From: DATJPD01 sp036394195
Lineage (GTDB): Bacteria > Pseudomonadota > Alphaproteobacteria > CACIAM-22H2
Direction: 5' to 3'
NCBI GenBank assembly: GCA_036394195.1
Contig: DASWFO010000286.1
Span: 1-42,422 of the forward strand
Length of the DNA: 42,422 nt
Part shown: positions 20,309 through 28,717 of the stretch, in pieces
Numbering within the stretch: position 1 is the first letter of the stretch
Layout of the letters: every line of letters begins with the position of its first letter
Program-made: the position numbers and the translations under genes
The notes under the pieces: generated by a model
The model's database searches: none
The model's input: the letters and a program-made list of their open reading frames with translations, nothing else
Told to the model about the DNA's origin: nothing

Positions 20309-21020
20309 CGCGCACGTCACCACCGCCCTCCTCAACGTCCAGGGGCTGAATGCCTGGTACGGCGAGTCCCACATCCTCCACGGCATCGATTTTCACGTCA
20401 TGCCGGGCGAGGTGGTGACCTTGCTCGGCCGCAACGGCGCCGGGAAGACCACGACCCTGAAGGCGATCATGGGCATGGTCGGCCGGCGGACCGGCTCGGT
20501 CACCTACGAGGGCAAGGAGACGATCGCGCTGCCGTCGAACCGCATCGCGCGTCTCGGCCTCGCGTTCTGCCCCGAGGAGCGCGGCATCTTCGCCAGCCTC
20601 GACGTCGAGGAGAACCTGCTGCTGCCGCCCGCGGTCCGGCCCGGCGGCCTCGCCGTCGCCACGATTTTCGAGTTGTTCCCCAACCTCAAGGAGCGCCTGC
20701 ACAGCCAGGGCACCAAACTGTCCGGCGGCGAGCAGCAGATGCTGGCCATCGCGCGCATTCTGCGCACCGGCGCCCGTCTCCTGCTGCTGGACGAGCCAAC
20801 CGAAGGCCTGGCGCCGGTGATCATCCAGCAGATCGGGCGCACCATCCAACGGCTGAAGGCCGAGGGCTTCACCATCCTGCTGGTCGAGCAGAATTTCCGC
20901 TTTGCGGCGACCTTGGCCGACCGCCATTATGTGGTCGATCGGGGCAAGGTCATCGACATGATTCCGAACGCGCAGCTCGAAGCCAACATGGGCAAGCTGC
21001 ACGAGTATCTTGGCGTTTAA
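20301..21020 (+). CDS. livF: ABC transporter ATPase, LivF type
   Basis: 239-residue second ATPase of the importer, pairing with LivG under the two permeases. Walker A GRNGAGKTTTLKAIMG, signature LSGGEQQMLAIAR, Walker B LLLLDEPTEGLAP and H-loop VEQNFRFA are intact. GLAFCPEERGIFASLDVEENL is the LivF-typical segment after the Q-loop. It overlaps livG by 8 bp and is followed after 22 bp by the binding-protein gene. The gene order G-F-K-H-M, with ATPases first, is less usual than K-H-M-G-F but common in Hyphomicrobiales (established knowledge). Confidence 0.94.
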   Translation: MPDAHVTTALLNVQGLNAWYGESHILHGIDFHVMPGEVVTLLGRNGAGKTTTLKAIMGMVGRRTGSVTYEGKETIALPSNRIARLGLAFCPEERGIFASLDVEENLLLPPAVRPGGLAVATIFELFPNLKERLHSQGTKLSGGEQQMLAIARILRTGARLLLLDEPTEGLAPVIIQQIGRTIQRLKAEGFTILLVEQNFRFAATLADRHYVVDRGKVIDMIPNAQLEANMGKLHEYLGV

Positions 21021-21042
21021 AACGGGAGAGGAGTACGTCCCC

Positions 21043-22257
21043 ATGAAGTTCACGCGCATATTCACGCTAGCCGCCGTAGTCGCGCTCTGCGCCGGCGCAG
21101 CAAGCGCTCAAAATACCGACGGCGTGGTCAAGATCGGCATCTTGACCGACATGTCCAGCCTCTACACCGACTTGGCGGGATCCGGTTCGGTGTTGGCGGC
21201 GCGCCTCGCGGTCGAGGATTTCAAGGCCGCGGAAAAAGGCCTTAAGGTCGAGGTCATCAGCGCCGATCACCAGAATAAGCCGGACGTCGGCTCCAGCGTC
21301 GCGCGCCAGTGGTTCGACGTGGATAAGGTCGACGTGATCGTCGACACGCCCAACTCCGGCGTCGCCCTCGCGGTCAACCAGGTGACCAAGGAAAAGAATA
21401 AGGTGTTTCTGGTCTCGGGTGCCGCGGCATCGGATCTGACCGGTCCTCAATGCTCGTCGAATACCATTCACTGGACCTACGACACCTGGGCCCTTGCCAA
21501 CGGAACCGGGAACGCGATCGTCAAGACAGGCGGCGACTCTTGGTTCTTCCTGACCGCCGACTACGCCTTCGGGCTGGCCCTCGAGCGCGACACGGAGGCC
21601 GTGGTGCTGAAGAACGGCGGCAAGGTCCTCGGCAAGGTGCGGCACCCGCTGAATACGGCGGACTTCTCGTCATTCCTGCTGCAGGCCCAGGCGTCCAAGG
21701 CGAAGATCATCGGCCTCGCGAACGCCGGCGGCGACACGACCAACTCGATCAAGCAGGCGGCGGAGTTCGGCATCGTGAAAGGTGGTCAGAGCCTCGCCGG
21801 ACTTCTGGTGTTCCTGACCGATGTCCACGGTCTTGGCCTAGAGACCGCCCAAGGCCTGATCATGACCGAAGCCTGGTACTGGGACATGAATGACAACAAC
21901 CGCGCCTTCGCCAAGCGGATGGCTGCGGGGAACAAGGGTATTTACCCGACCATGGTTCATGCCGGTGTGTACTCGGCGGTCACGCACTATCTAAAGGCCG
22001 TGGAAGCGCTGAAGAGCGACGCGGACGGCTCCGCCGTCGTCGCGAAGATGAAGGCGACGCCCACCGACGACCCGCTGTTCGGCAAGGGCACGATCCGCCA
22101 GGACGGCCGCAAGATCCACGACATGTACCTGTTCGAGGTCAAGAAGCCGTCGGAATCGAAGGGGCCGTGGGACTACTACAAGCTGCGCGCCACGATCCCG
22201 GCTGATCAGGCGTTCCGGCCGGTCAACGCGGGAAACTGCCCGCTGGTGAAAGGCTGA
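21043..22257 (+). CDS. Periplasmic binding protein, LivK type
   Basis: 404-residue type I periplasmic binding protein with a signal peptide (MKFTRIFTLAAVVALCAGA, cut after ASA). The mature start NTDGVVKIGILTDMSSLYTDLAG and the later GSGSVLAARLAVEDF and PNSGVALAVNQV follow the branched-chain amino acid/amide receptor fold. Two cysteines (PQCSS and GNCPLV) may form a disulfide. The ribosome site GGAGAGGAG supports the ATG at 21043. This subfamily is wide: amino acids, amides, aromatic acids and urea are all known ligands, and nothing in the neighbours fixes the choice. It precedes a palindrome that should hold its message at a higher level than livHM. Confidence 0.9.
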   Translation: MKFTRIFTLAAVVALCAGAASAQNTDGVVKIGILTDMSSLYTDLAGSGSVLAARLAVEDFKAAEKGLKVEVISADHQNKPDVGSSVARQWFDVDKVDVIVDTPNSGVALAVNQVTKEKNKVFLVSGAAASDLTGPQCSSNTIHWTYDTWALANGTGNAIVKTGGDSWFFLTADYAFGLALERDTEAVVLKNGGKVLGKVRHPLNTADFSSFLLQAQASKAKIIGLANAGGDTTNSIKQAAEFGIVKGGQSLAGLLVFLTDVHGLGLETAQGLIMTEAWYWDMNDNNRAFAKRMAAGNKGIYPTMVHAGVYSAVTHYLKAVEALKSDADGSAVVAKMKATPTDDPLFGKGTIRQDGRKIHDMYLFEVKKPSESKGPWDYYKLRATIPADQAFRPVNAGNCPLVKG

Positions 22258-22264
22258 CATCGAC

Positions 22265-22298
22265 GTCGGCGTGAGGAGCCGCGGCTCCTCACGCCGAC
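22265..22298 (+). other. Perfect 34-nt palindrome in the liv operon
   Basis: 17-bp arms (GTCGGCGTGAGGAGCCG and its complement), eight bases after the livK-type stop and 15 before livH. There is no U-run. Such hairpins after a binding-protein gene are known to slow 3' decay and give more binding protein than permease; partial termination is also possible. Confidence 0.75.
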
Positions 22299-22313
22299 CG
22301 CGTCGAATCTCCG

Positions 22314-23201
22314 ATGATCGAGCTTCTCGGCATTTCACCGCAAGCGCTCTTCGGTCAGCTCCTGATCGGGCTGATCAACGGCTCGTTTTACGCGATCCTG
22401 AGTCTCGGGCTGGCGGTCATATTCGGCCTGCTGAACATCATCAATTTCACGCACGGCGCCCAGTACATGATGGGCGCGTTCTGCGCCTGGTTCCTGCTCC
22501 AGTATGCCGGACTAAGTTACTGGTGGGCCCTGATCCTTGCTCCGCTCGCCGTGGGGATCACGGGCATCGTTATCGAGCGGCTGTTCCTCAAGCAGCTCTA
22601 TAAGCTCGACCACCTCTACGGGCTGCTGCTGACCTTCGGAATCGCGCTGATCGTCGAAGGGTTGTTCCGGAACGAATTCGGGTCCTCGGGCCAGCCCTAT
22701 CGCATCCCCGGCGAGCTCACGGGCGGCAACAATCTCGGCTTCATGTTCCTGCCCAACTACCGCGCGTGGGTAGTCCTGGCGTCCCTGGGGGTGTGCCTGG
22801 CCACTTGGTATGTGATCGAGCGCACCAAGCTCGGCTCGTACCTGCGCGCCGCCACCGAGAACCCGGCCCTCGTCCAGGCCTTCGGCGTCAACGTGCCGCG
22901 CATGATCACGCTGACCTACGGCTTCGGCGTGGCGCTGGCGGCGTTCGCCGGCGTGCTGGCGGCACCCATCTACCAGGTGAGTCCCCAGATGGGTTCGAAC
23001 CTGATCATCGTCGTGTTCGCCGTCGTGGTGATCGGCGGCATGGGCTCGATCATGGGCTCGATCGTCACCGGCTTCGCGCTCGGCGTCATCGAAGGCCTGA
23101 CCAAGGTCTTCTATCCGGAAGCGTCGAACACCGTGATCTTCGTCATCATGGCCATCGTCCTGCTGATCAAGCCGGCGGGCCTCTTCGGGCGGGCGCACTG
23201 A
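22314..23201 (+). CDS. livH: ABC transporter permease, LivH type
   Basis: 295-residue inner-membrane permease with about eight hydrophobic segments. The opening QLLIGLINGSFYAILSLGLAVIFGLLNIINFTHG is the LivH hallmark, as is AATENPALVQAFGVNVPRM near the EAA-like coupling loop, and VVIGGMGSIMGSIVTGFALGVIEG near the end. The length is normal. It lies downstream of the palindrome and is followed by livM after one base, so these two permeases are translated together and form the membrane channel. Confidence 0.94.
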   Translation: MIELLGISPQALFGQLLIGLINGSFYAILSLGLAVIFGLLNIINFTHGAQYMMGAFCAWFLLQYAGLSYWWALILAPLAVGITGIVIERLFLKQLYKLDHLYGLLLTFGIALIVEGLFRNEFGSSGQPYRIPGELTGGNNLGFMFLPNYRAWVVLASLGVCLATWYVIERTKLGSYLRAATENPALVQAFGVNVPRMITLTYGFGVALAAFAGVLAAPIYQVSPQMGSNLIIVVFAVVVIGGMGSIMGSIVTGFALGVIEGLTKVFYPEASNTVIFVIMAIVLLIKPAGLFGRAH

Positions 23202-23202
23202 C

Positions 23203-24231
23203 ATGGTCGACGTGACCAGCGGCAGGCTCACCGCCCCCGTCGTCGTGGTGGCACGCCACCAATACATCGCGTTCGCGGTGATGATGGCGTTCTTCGTGGT
23301 CGCGCCGTTCTTCGTCTATCCGATCTTCCTCATGAAGGCGTTGTGCTTTGCGCTATTCGCCTGTGCCTTCAATCTGCTGATCGGCTATGCCGGCCTGCTC
23401 TCGTTCGGCCACGCGATGTTCATGGGCTCGGCCAGCTACGCGGCTGCCTACGTGGCGAAAGAAGGCCTATCTATCGAAAGCCTCAGAATCCTATCGATCA
23501 CGATCCCTATTCATCTACACCTACCGCCATTCCCACCTGAGTTGGCGATCTTATTTGGAACGGCTTGCTCCGGAGTGCTTGGTATTGTGGCGGGCAAGCT
23601 TGCGATAAAACGCCAGGGGATCTACTTCGCGATGATCACGCTGGCGCTGGCGCAGATGATCTACTTCTTCTGCCTTCAGGCGAAATTCACCGGCGGCGAG
23701 GACGGCATCCAGAAGGTGCCGCGCGGTCACCTGTTTGGCACCATCGACCTTGGCAACGACCTCACACTGTATTTCTTCGTGCTGGCGGTGTTCCTGTTCG
23801 GCTTCCTGCTGATCTACCGGACCATCCATTCGCCGTTCGGTCAGGTCCTGAAGGCCATCCGCGAGAACGAGCCGCGCGCGGTGTCGCTCGGCTACCGGGC
23901 CGATCACTACAAGCTGATCGCGTTCGTGCTGTCGGCGACCCTCGCCGGCCTCGCCGGCGCCACCAAGGCGATCGTCTTCCAGCTCGCCTCGCTCACCGAC
24001 GTGAACTGGCCGATGTCCGGCGAGGTCGTGCTGATGACCCTGCTCGGCGGCCTCGGCACGGTGTTCGGGCCGGTCGCCGGCGCGTTCATCGTCATCTCGC
24101 TGGAAAACTACCTCGCCCAGCTCGGCGCCTGGGTCACCATCGTGCAGGGGATCATCTTTGTGGTCTGCGTGCTGACCTTCCGCCGCGGCGTCATCGGCGA
24201 GCTTGGACGGATCTTAAAGAAATCGCTTTGA
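23203..24231 (+). CDS. livM: ABC transporter permease, LivM type, with a short odd insertion
   Basis: 342-residue permease partner of LivH. ALFACAFNLLIGYAGLLSFGHAMFMG and KLAIKRQGIYFAMITLALAQMIYFF are LivM signatures; LLGGLGTVFGPVAGAFIVISLENYL closes the channel domain. Between KEGLS and PPELAILFG there is an extra stretch (IESLRILSITIPIHLHLPPF, coded near 23470-23535) that I do not recall from relatives. It and the following 60 bases use A/T-rich codons unlike the rest. The frame is kept. It may be a small insertion in a periplasmic or cytoplasmic loop. A short CGCC/GGCG hairpin follows the stop. Confidence 0.92.
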   Translation: MVDVTSGRLTAPVVVVARHQYIAFAVMMAFFVVAPFFVYPIFLMKALCFALFACAFNLLIGYAGLLSFGHAMFMGSASYAAAYVAKEGLSIESLRILSITIPIHLHLPPFPPELAILFGTACSGVLGIVAGKLAIKRQGIYFAMITLALAQMIYFFCLQAKFTGGEDGIQKVPRGHLFGTIDLGNDLTLYFFVLAVFLFGFLLIYRTIHSPFGQVLKAIRENEPRAVSLGYRADHYKLIAFVLSATLAGLAGATKAIVFQLASLTDVNWPMSGEVVLMTLLGGLGTVFGPVAGAFIVISLENYLAQLGAWVTIVQGIIFVVCVLTFRRGVIGELGRILKKSL

Positions 24232-24254
24232 CGCGATGCGGCGCCTGGCAGGCG

Positions 24255-24758
24255 TTACAGGCCCAGATAATCCATCTTGCCGACGTCGACCCCGTTATGC
24301 CGCAGGATCGCGTAGGCGGCGGTGACGTGAAAGTAGAAGTTCGGCAGCGCGAAGCGCAGCAGATAGGTCGCGCCTGAGAACTTCGTCTCCTCGCCCCGCA
24401 ACTTCAACGTGACGGTCCGATCGGCGCTGCCGGTCACCTTGGTGGCGTCGACGGTGCGCAGGAAGGCCTCGGTCTTGGCAATCCGTTGCTGCAGTTCCGC
24501 AAACGTCGTCTCGGTGTCTGGAAAACTGGGCACATCGACTCCGGCCAGCCGTGCGGCGCAGCCCTTGGCCGTGTCGCTGGTGATCTGGACCTGCCGGGCG
24601 AGCGCGTACATGTCGGGGGCCAGCCGCGCGTTGATGAACACAGCCGGATCGATCTTTTTCGCCTCGGCGTGCGCTGCGGCTTTCTTCAGGATCGCCGACA
24701 GGGCGTTCAGGCCATGGATCAGGGCGCCGATGGAGGCATCGTACATGGGGAGTGACAT
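24255..24758 (-). CDS. DUF1993 family protein
   Basis: 167 residues from the ATG at 24758 (MSLPMYDASIGALIHGLNAL...). The pattern AILKKAAAHAEAKKIDPAVFINARLAPDMYALARQVQITSDTAKGCAARLAG and PSFPDTETTFAELQQRIAKTEAFL is characteristic of DUF1993, a helical bundle related in fold to DinB-like proteins; GATYLLRFALPNFYFHVTAAYAILRHNGVDVGKMDYLG closes it. No enzyme activity is established. It is divergent from an HxlR regulator at 24865, a frequent arrangement, so that regulator probably controls it. It converges with livM. Confidence 0.88.
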   Translation of the reverse strand: MSLPMYDASIGALIHGLNALSAILKKAAAHAEAKKIDPAVFINARLAPDMYALARQVQITSDTAKGCAARLAGVDVPSFPDTETTFAELQQRIAKTEAFLRTVDATKVTGSADRTVTLKLRGEETKFSGATYLLRFALPNFYFHVTAAYAILRHNGVDVGKMDYLGL

Positions 24759-24802
24759 TCGCGGGTGCTCCGAACAAGTGAACCAGGATTGATCGCGCCA
24801 GG

Positions 24803-24817
24803 CTATACTTTCTATAG
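24803..24817. promoter_or_regulatory. Divergent operator between DUF1993 and HxlR genes
   Basis: CTATA-CTTTC-TATAG inverted repeat in the AT-rich 106-bp gap, a likely HxlR-family binding site overlapping both promoters (TATACT could be a -10). Confidence 0.45.
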
Positions 24818-24864
24818 TAGCTGCGCGATGTCTAGTAAGCACCTTTTCGATAAATAGGTACCTC

Positions 24865-25305
24865 ATGGATAGTAAGCGGCGCCCGCGCTCCCCAGGCTAC
24901 GATGCGTTCCGGTGCTCCTGCCCCTCGCACACCGTTCTCGACGTCCTGGCCAACAAATGGGCGCACCTCGTGATCTGCGCGCTGCGCTCCGACACTGTCC
25001 GCTTCGGCGAGCTCGCCCGCCGGTTGGAGGGGATCACGCCGAAGATGCTGACCCACACGCTGCGCCTGCTCGAGCGCGATGGCTTGGTCCACCGGGAGGT
25101 TTATCCGGTCATTCCGCCCCGCGTGGATTATCAGCTGACGAAGCTGGGACAAGACCTCGTGGGTCTCCTTGATGCCATCCTGCGCTGGTCGGAACGCCAT
25201 GTGCCGGAGATCCTGAAGGCACGCGATGCCGCGTCCAGGGCGGGCGGCAAGCTCATGGCACCTGCGCCGTCGCCACCCCGCCGCCGGAACGTCCCGCTCG
25301 CCTGA
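24865..25305 (+). CDS. HxlR-family winged-helix regulator
   Basis: 146-residue MarR-like HxlR regulator. FRCSCPSHTVLDVLANKWAHLVICALRS, with Cys17 and Cys19 before the first helix, then RFGELARRLEGITPKMLTHTLRLLERDGLVHREVYPVIPPRVDYQLTKLG is the full winged-helix. Cysteines at this N-terminal position act as redox or electrophile sensors in several HxlR members (established), so control by quinone-like or oxidant stress is possible. Divergent from DUF1993 with an inverted repeat between. A Pro/Arg-rich tail follows the domain. Confidence 0.92.
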   Translation: MDSKRRPRSPGYDAFRCSCPSHTVLDVLANKWAHLVICALRSDTVRFGELARRLEGITPKMLTHTLRLLERDGLVHREVYPVIPPRVDYQLTKLGQDLVGLLDAILRWSERHVPEILKARDAASRAGGKLMAPAPSPPRRRNVPLA

Positions 25306-25422
25306 CGTAGCCCCTACTCTTGCGTGTCTGGTCGGTTCATGCGTGAATAGTCCACGTCCGCCCTAGTTCGGGCGAAAAGGGACGCTGGACGCCTCGGGGC
25401 GCCGGCGAGATGGAGGGAACCC

Positions 25423-27378
25423 ATGTCGAAGACCAGCCGTACGGGCGTCGACCGCCGTAAATTCCTCAAAGGAGCAGCACTGGCCGGTGCAGCGACCCTC
25501 GCCGCGCCGCCGGTTCCGGGCCAGGCCCAATCGACCGCTCCCGCCGCCGGTGCTGCGGCCGGTTCGACTCCGCTCCCGACCGCGCAGACCGCGGCCGCTG
25601 AGACCGGCGCTCCCGCCCATGTCCGCGTTCTGACGCAGGAGACTTGCGGCTCCGACTTCATGGTCGATTGCATCAAGTCGCTGGGGATCGAATACATCTG
25701 CTCCAACCCCGGCTCGAGCTTCCGCTCGCTGCAGGACTCGATTATCACCTACGGCGGCAACAAGAGCCCCGAATTCATCATGTGCTGCCACGAGGAATCG
25801 TCGGTCGGCATGGCGCATGGTTACGCCAAGATCGAAGGCAAGCCCGCCGGCGTGTTCGCGCACGGCACGGTCGGCCTGCAGCACGCCGCGATGGGCATCT
25901 ACAACGCCTATTGCGACCGCGTCCCCGTCTACATGGTCATCGGAAACGGCCTCGACGCGACCAAACGCCGGCCCGGCGTCGAATGGCTGCACACCGTGCA
26001 GGACGCCTGCGCGATGGTCCGCGACTTCACGAAATGGGACGACACGCCGGCGTCGCTCCAGCACTTCGCCGAGTCGGCCGTCCGCGCGTACAAGATCGCA
26101 ACCACGCCGCCGATGGAGCCCGTCGTGCTCGTGGCCGACGGCGAGCTGCAGGAAAATCCGATTCCGCCGGATGAAAAGCCGCGCATTCCGAAGCTGCCGC
26201 GCACCGCACCGCCGCAGGGCGACAGCGGCGCCGTCGCCGAAGCGGCGAAGCTGCTGGTGGATGCCGAGAACCCGGTGATCCTCGCCGACCGCTGTGCGCG
26301 GACGCCGGCCGGCATCGGGCTGCTCGTTCAGCTCGCCGAGGCGCTGCAGGCGCCGGTGTGCGACCTCGGCGGCCGGATGAACTTCCCGTCCCGCCACCCG
26401 CTGAACCAGTCCAACCGGACGCGGGCGCTGGTGCAGCAGGCCGATGTCATCCTCGGCATCGAGATGACGGATTTCTGGGGTGCGACGAACGAATTCGAGG
26501 ATCAGCTCCACCGGACGTCGAAGTCGGTCATCAAGGATGCGACCAAGCGCATCAGCCTCAGCTCCACCGACCTCAACCACAAATCCAACTATCAGGACTT
26601 CGAGCGCTTCGCCGATGTCGATGTCGCGATCACCGGCGATGCCGAGGCGACGCTGCCGGCCCTGATCGAGGCGGTGAAGCGCCAGATCGACGCCGGTCGC
26701 CGCTCGACCCTGGACGACCGCGGCCGCAAGCTCGGCGCGGCCCACAAAGGCTTGCTCGAGCGGGCGCGCGCCGATGCCGCTGTCGGCTGGGATGCCAGCC
26801 CGATCAGCACCGCCCGCATGTGCATGGAAGTGTGGAACCAGATCAAGGGCGAGGACTGGTCGATGGTGTCGCCGACCGGCGGCGTCTCGCGCTGGCCGCA
26901 GCGGCTCTGGGACTTCCAAAAGCACTATCAGCACATCGGCGATTCCGGCGGCTACGGGGTCGGCTATGCCGCGCCGTCCTCCGTCGGCGCCGCCCTCGCC
27001 AATCGCAAATACGGGCGCCTGACGGTGTCAATCCAGCCGGACGGCGACCTCATGTACGCCCCCGGCGTGCTGTGGACCGCCGCCCACCACAGGATCCCGA
27101 TGCTCGCAGTCATGCACAACAACCGGGCCTATCACCAGGAAGTGATGCACCTGCAGCGGATGTCGAATCGCCGCAACCGCGGCGTCGAGATGGCTTCGGT
27201 GGGCTGCGCGATCACCGGGCCGAATATCGACTACGCCAAGCTGGCGCAGAGCATGGGCTGGTATGCCGAGGGCCCGATCAGCGATCCGAAGGACCTTGGG
27301 CCGGCGCTGCAGCGCGCCATCGCCGTCGTCAAACGCGGCGAGCCCGCGATGGTCGACGTCGTCACCCAGCCGCGCTGA
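25423..27378 (+). CDS. Tat-exported thiamine-diphosphate-dependent enzyme (acetolactate synthase-like fold)
   Basis: 651 residues. Residues 10-16 (DRRKFLK) with the following hydrophobic run to about 36 (PGQAQ) are a twin-arginine signal; a Pro/Ala linker follows to about 65. The N-terminal TPP domain has HEESSVGMAHGYAKIEGKP (catalytic Glu near 124). A middle domain follows, and the C-terminal TPP-binding motif is DGDLMYAPGVLWTAA...MHNN (about 540-566), where the usual GDG reads PDG. The ilvB-like family is clear, but these enzymes are normally cytoplasmic. Export in folded form with cofactor fits Tat. The cytochrome c gene 8 bp downstream suggests periplasmic oxidation of a 2-oxo acid or similar, with electrons passed to haem (inference). 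Confidence 0.88.
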   Translation: MSKTSRTGVDRRKFLKGAALAGAATLAAPPVPGQAQSTAPAAGAAAGSTPLPTAQTAAAETGAPAHVRVLTQETCGSDFMVDCIKSLGIEYICSNPGSSFRSLQDSIITYGGNKSPEFIMCCHEESSVGMAHGYAKIEGKPAGVFAHGTVGLQHAAMGIYNAYCDRVPVYMVIGNGLDATKRRPGVEWLHTVQDACAMVRDFTKWDDTPASLQHFAESAVRAYKIATTPPMEPVVLVADGELQENPIPPDEKPRIPKLPRTAPPQGDSGAVAEAAKLLVDAENPVILADRCARTPAGIGLLVQLAEALQAPVCDLGGRMNFPSRHPLNQSNRTRALVQQADVILGIEMTDFWGATNEFEDQLHRTSKSVIKDATKRISLSSTDLNHKSNYQDFERFADVDVAITGDAEATLPALIEAVKRQIDAGRRSTLDDRGRKLGAAHKGLLERARADAAVGWDASPISTARMCMEVWNQIKGEDWSMVSPTGGVSRWPQRLWDFQKHYQHIGDSGGYGVGYAAPSSVGAALANRKYGRLTVSIQPDGDLMYAPGVLWTAAHHRIPMLAVMHNNRAYHQEVMHLQRMSNRRNRGVEMASVGCAITGPNIDYAKLAQSMGWYAEGPISDPKDLGPALQRAIAVVKRGEPAMVDVVTQPR

Positions 27379-27386
27379 GAGGGATC

Positions 27387-27749
27387 ATGAGCACGCGTTT
27401 CATTCTCGGCGCCACCGTCGTTGCTGCTGTTCTCTCGCTGGGGACCGCGGCTTGGGCCCAGGGAGCCGCCCCCTCGGGCAATGCCGACCAAGGCAAACGG
27501 CTGTTCGTGAACGACGGCTGCTATCAATGCCACGGCTATGTCGGACAGGGCGGGAATGCCGGCCCGCGCCTGGCCCCGGCGCCGGTCGCCTTCGAGGCCT
27601 TCTCGAAGCAGCTGCGCGAGCCGCAGCACGACATGCCGCCCTATGGCGAGAAGATCCTCTCCGACAAGGATGCGGCGGATATCTACGCGTACTTGCAGAC
27701 GGTGCCGAAGCCGCCGGCGGTCAAGGATATCCCGCTTCTGAACCAGTAG
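27387..27749 (+). CDS. Small periplasmic class I cytochrome c
   Basis: 120 residues with a signal peptide (ATVVAAVLSLGTAAWAQ). One haem site CYQCH lies in KRLFVNDGCYQCHGYVGQGG (about residues 44-56), and the axial Met is probably in EPQHDMPPYGE. ADIYAYLQTVPKPP is the usual terminal helix. It is 8 bp after the exported TPP enzyme with its own start; both have export signals, so they meet in the periplasm. As a soluble mono-haem carrier it would pass electrons to a terminal oxidase or bc1-linked pool. Confidence 0.93.
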   Translation: MSTRFILGATVVAAVLSLGTAAWAQGAAPSGNADQGKRLFVNDGCYQCHGYVGQGGNAGPRLAPAPVAFEAFSKQLREPQHDMPPYGEKILSDKDAADIYAYLQTVPKPPAVKDIPLLNQ

Positions 27750-27753
27750 CGGT

Positions 27754-28578
27754 TTAGAGTCCGAGCCGCCGGGCGACCTCCAGGACGCGCTCGGCAGATC
27801 GAACCACCGGCCGGTCGATCATCTTGCCGTCGAGTTGCAGCACGCCCGACGATTGGGCCATGGCATCGCGGACCCGCTTGGCCCAGGCAATCTCCTCCGC
27901 GGACGGTGTGAACGCCGCATGGATGCCGGCGATGTGCTTGGGATGGATCGCAGCTTTGCCGGTGAAGCCGAAGCTCCGCGCGCGCTGCGCCTCGGCACGG
28001 GCGCCCGCCTCGTCGGCGATATCCGGATAAGGCGTGTCCATGGCGCCGGTGCCGGCGCACGCCGCGGCTTGGATGATCCGGCCCCGCGCGTAAATGAGCG
28101 GTTCCCACTCCAACGCGCAACCGAGCTCTGCCGACAGATCCATCGCACCGAAGAACAGGAAGCCGTCGGGGGCGGCGGCACGCGCGATCTCGGTCGCGTT
28201 CTCCAGCGCCAGGGCCGTTTCGACGATGGCGATGATCGGGACGGCCGCCGATCCCAGCCGCTGCCAGGTTTCGGCTATATCCGTGGCGCCGTCGATTTTC
28301 GGCAGGACCACATAGGCCGGCTTGGCGCCGGCTGCGGCCAAGGCAGCCGCGTCGCGCGGACCGTCGTCGCCGCGGATCGGATTGATCCGCACCGCGATCG
28401 TCGCACCCGGCGGCGCCGCGTGCAGCGCCTCGATGGCCATGCGGCGACCGTCCGCTTTGCGATCCGGGGCGACCGAATCTTCGAGGTCGATGCACACGAT
28501 GTCGGCGCCTGCCGCGACCGCCTTGGCAACGCGCTCCGGTCGCAACGCGGGCACGAACAGGAGAGACCTGGTCAGCAT
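27754..28578 (-). CDS. HpcH/HpaI (CitE-like) lyase
   Basis: 274-residue TIM-barrel protein of the HpcH/HpaI aldolase and CitE family, from the ATG at 28578 with AGGGTGG upstream. RSLLFVPALRPERVAKAVAAGADIVCIDLEDSVAP carries the metal-binding acidic residues, followed by VRINPI, VLPKIDGA, IVETALALENA (metal-binding Glu), FFGAMDLSAELG and AAIHPKHIAGIHAAF. These resemble the beta-subunit of citrate lyase and malyl- or citramalyl-CoA lyases. No alpha or gamma citrate lyase subunit is near, so a CoA-thioester lyase is the better guess. It converges with the cytochrome gene. Confidence 0.88.
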   Translation of the reverse strand: MLTRSLLFVPALRPERVAKAVAAGADIVCIDLEDSVAPDRKADGRRMAIEALHAAPPGATIAVRINPIRGDDGPRDAAALAAAGAKPAYVVLPKIDGATDIAETWQRLGSAAVPIIAIVETALALENATEIARAAAPDGFLFFGAMDLSAELGCALEWEPLIYARGRIIQAAACAGTGAMDTPYPDIADEAGARAEAQRARSFGFTGKAAIHPKHIAGIHAAFTPSAEEIAWAKRVRDAMAQSSGVLQLDGKMIDRPVVRSAERVLEVARRLGL

Positions 28579-28717
28579 GGCGGCCACCCTAAGAGCGCGG
28601 CCGCAGCCCGTCAAACCCCGCAAAAAACGGCATTGGCGGCTTTAACCATGGTTGCGCGGCATTTTGCGCTCGTCGCATCGGCTGTGATAACCTTCGGCAC
28701 CTTGCCGGAGTGAGCAA

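Noticed and set aside
25363..26934. 523-codon minus-strand open frame
   Set aside because: Antisense to the TPP enzyme, which has clear motifs and an export signal.
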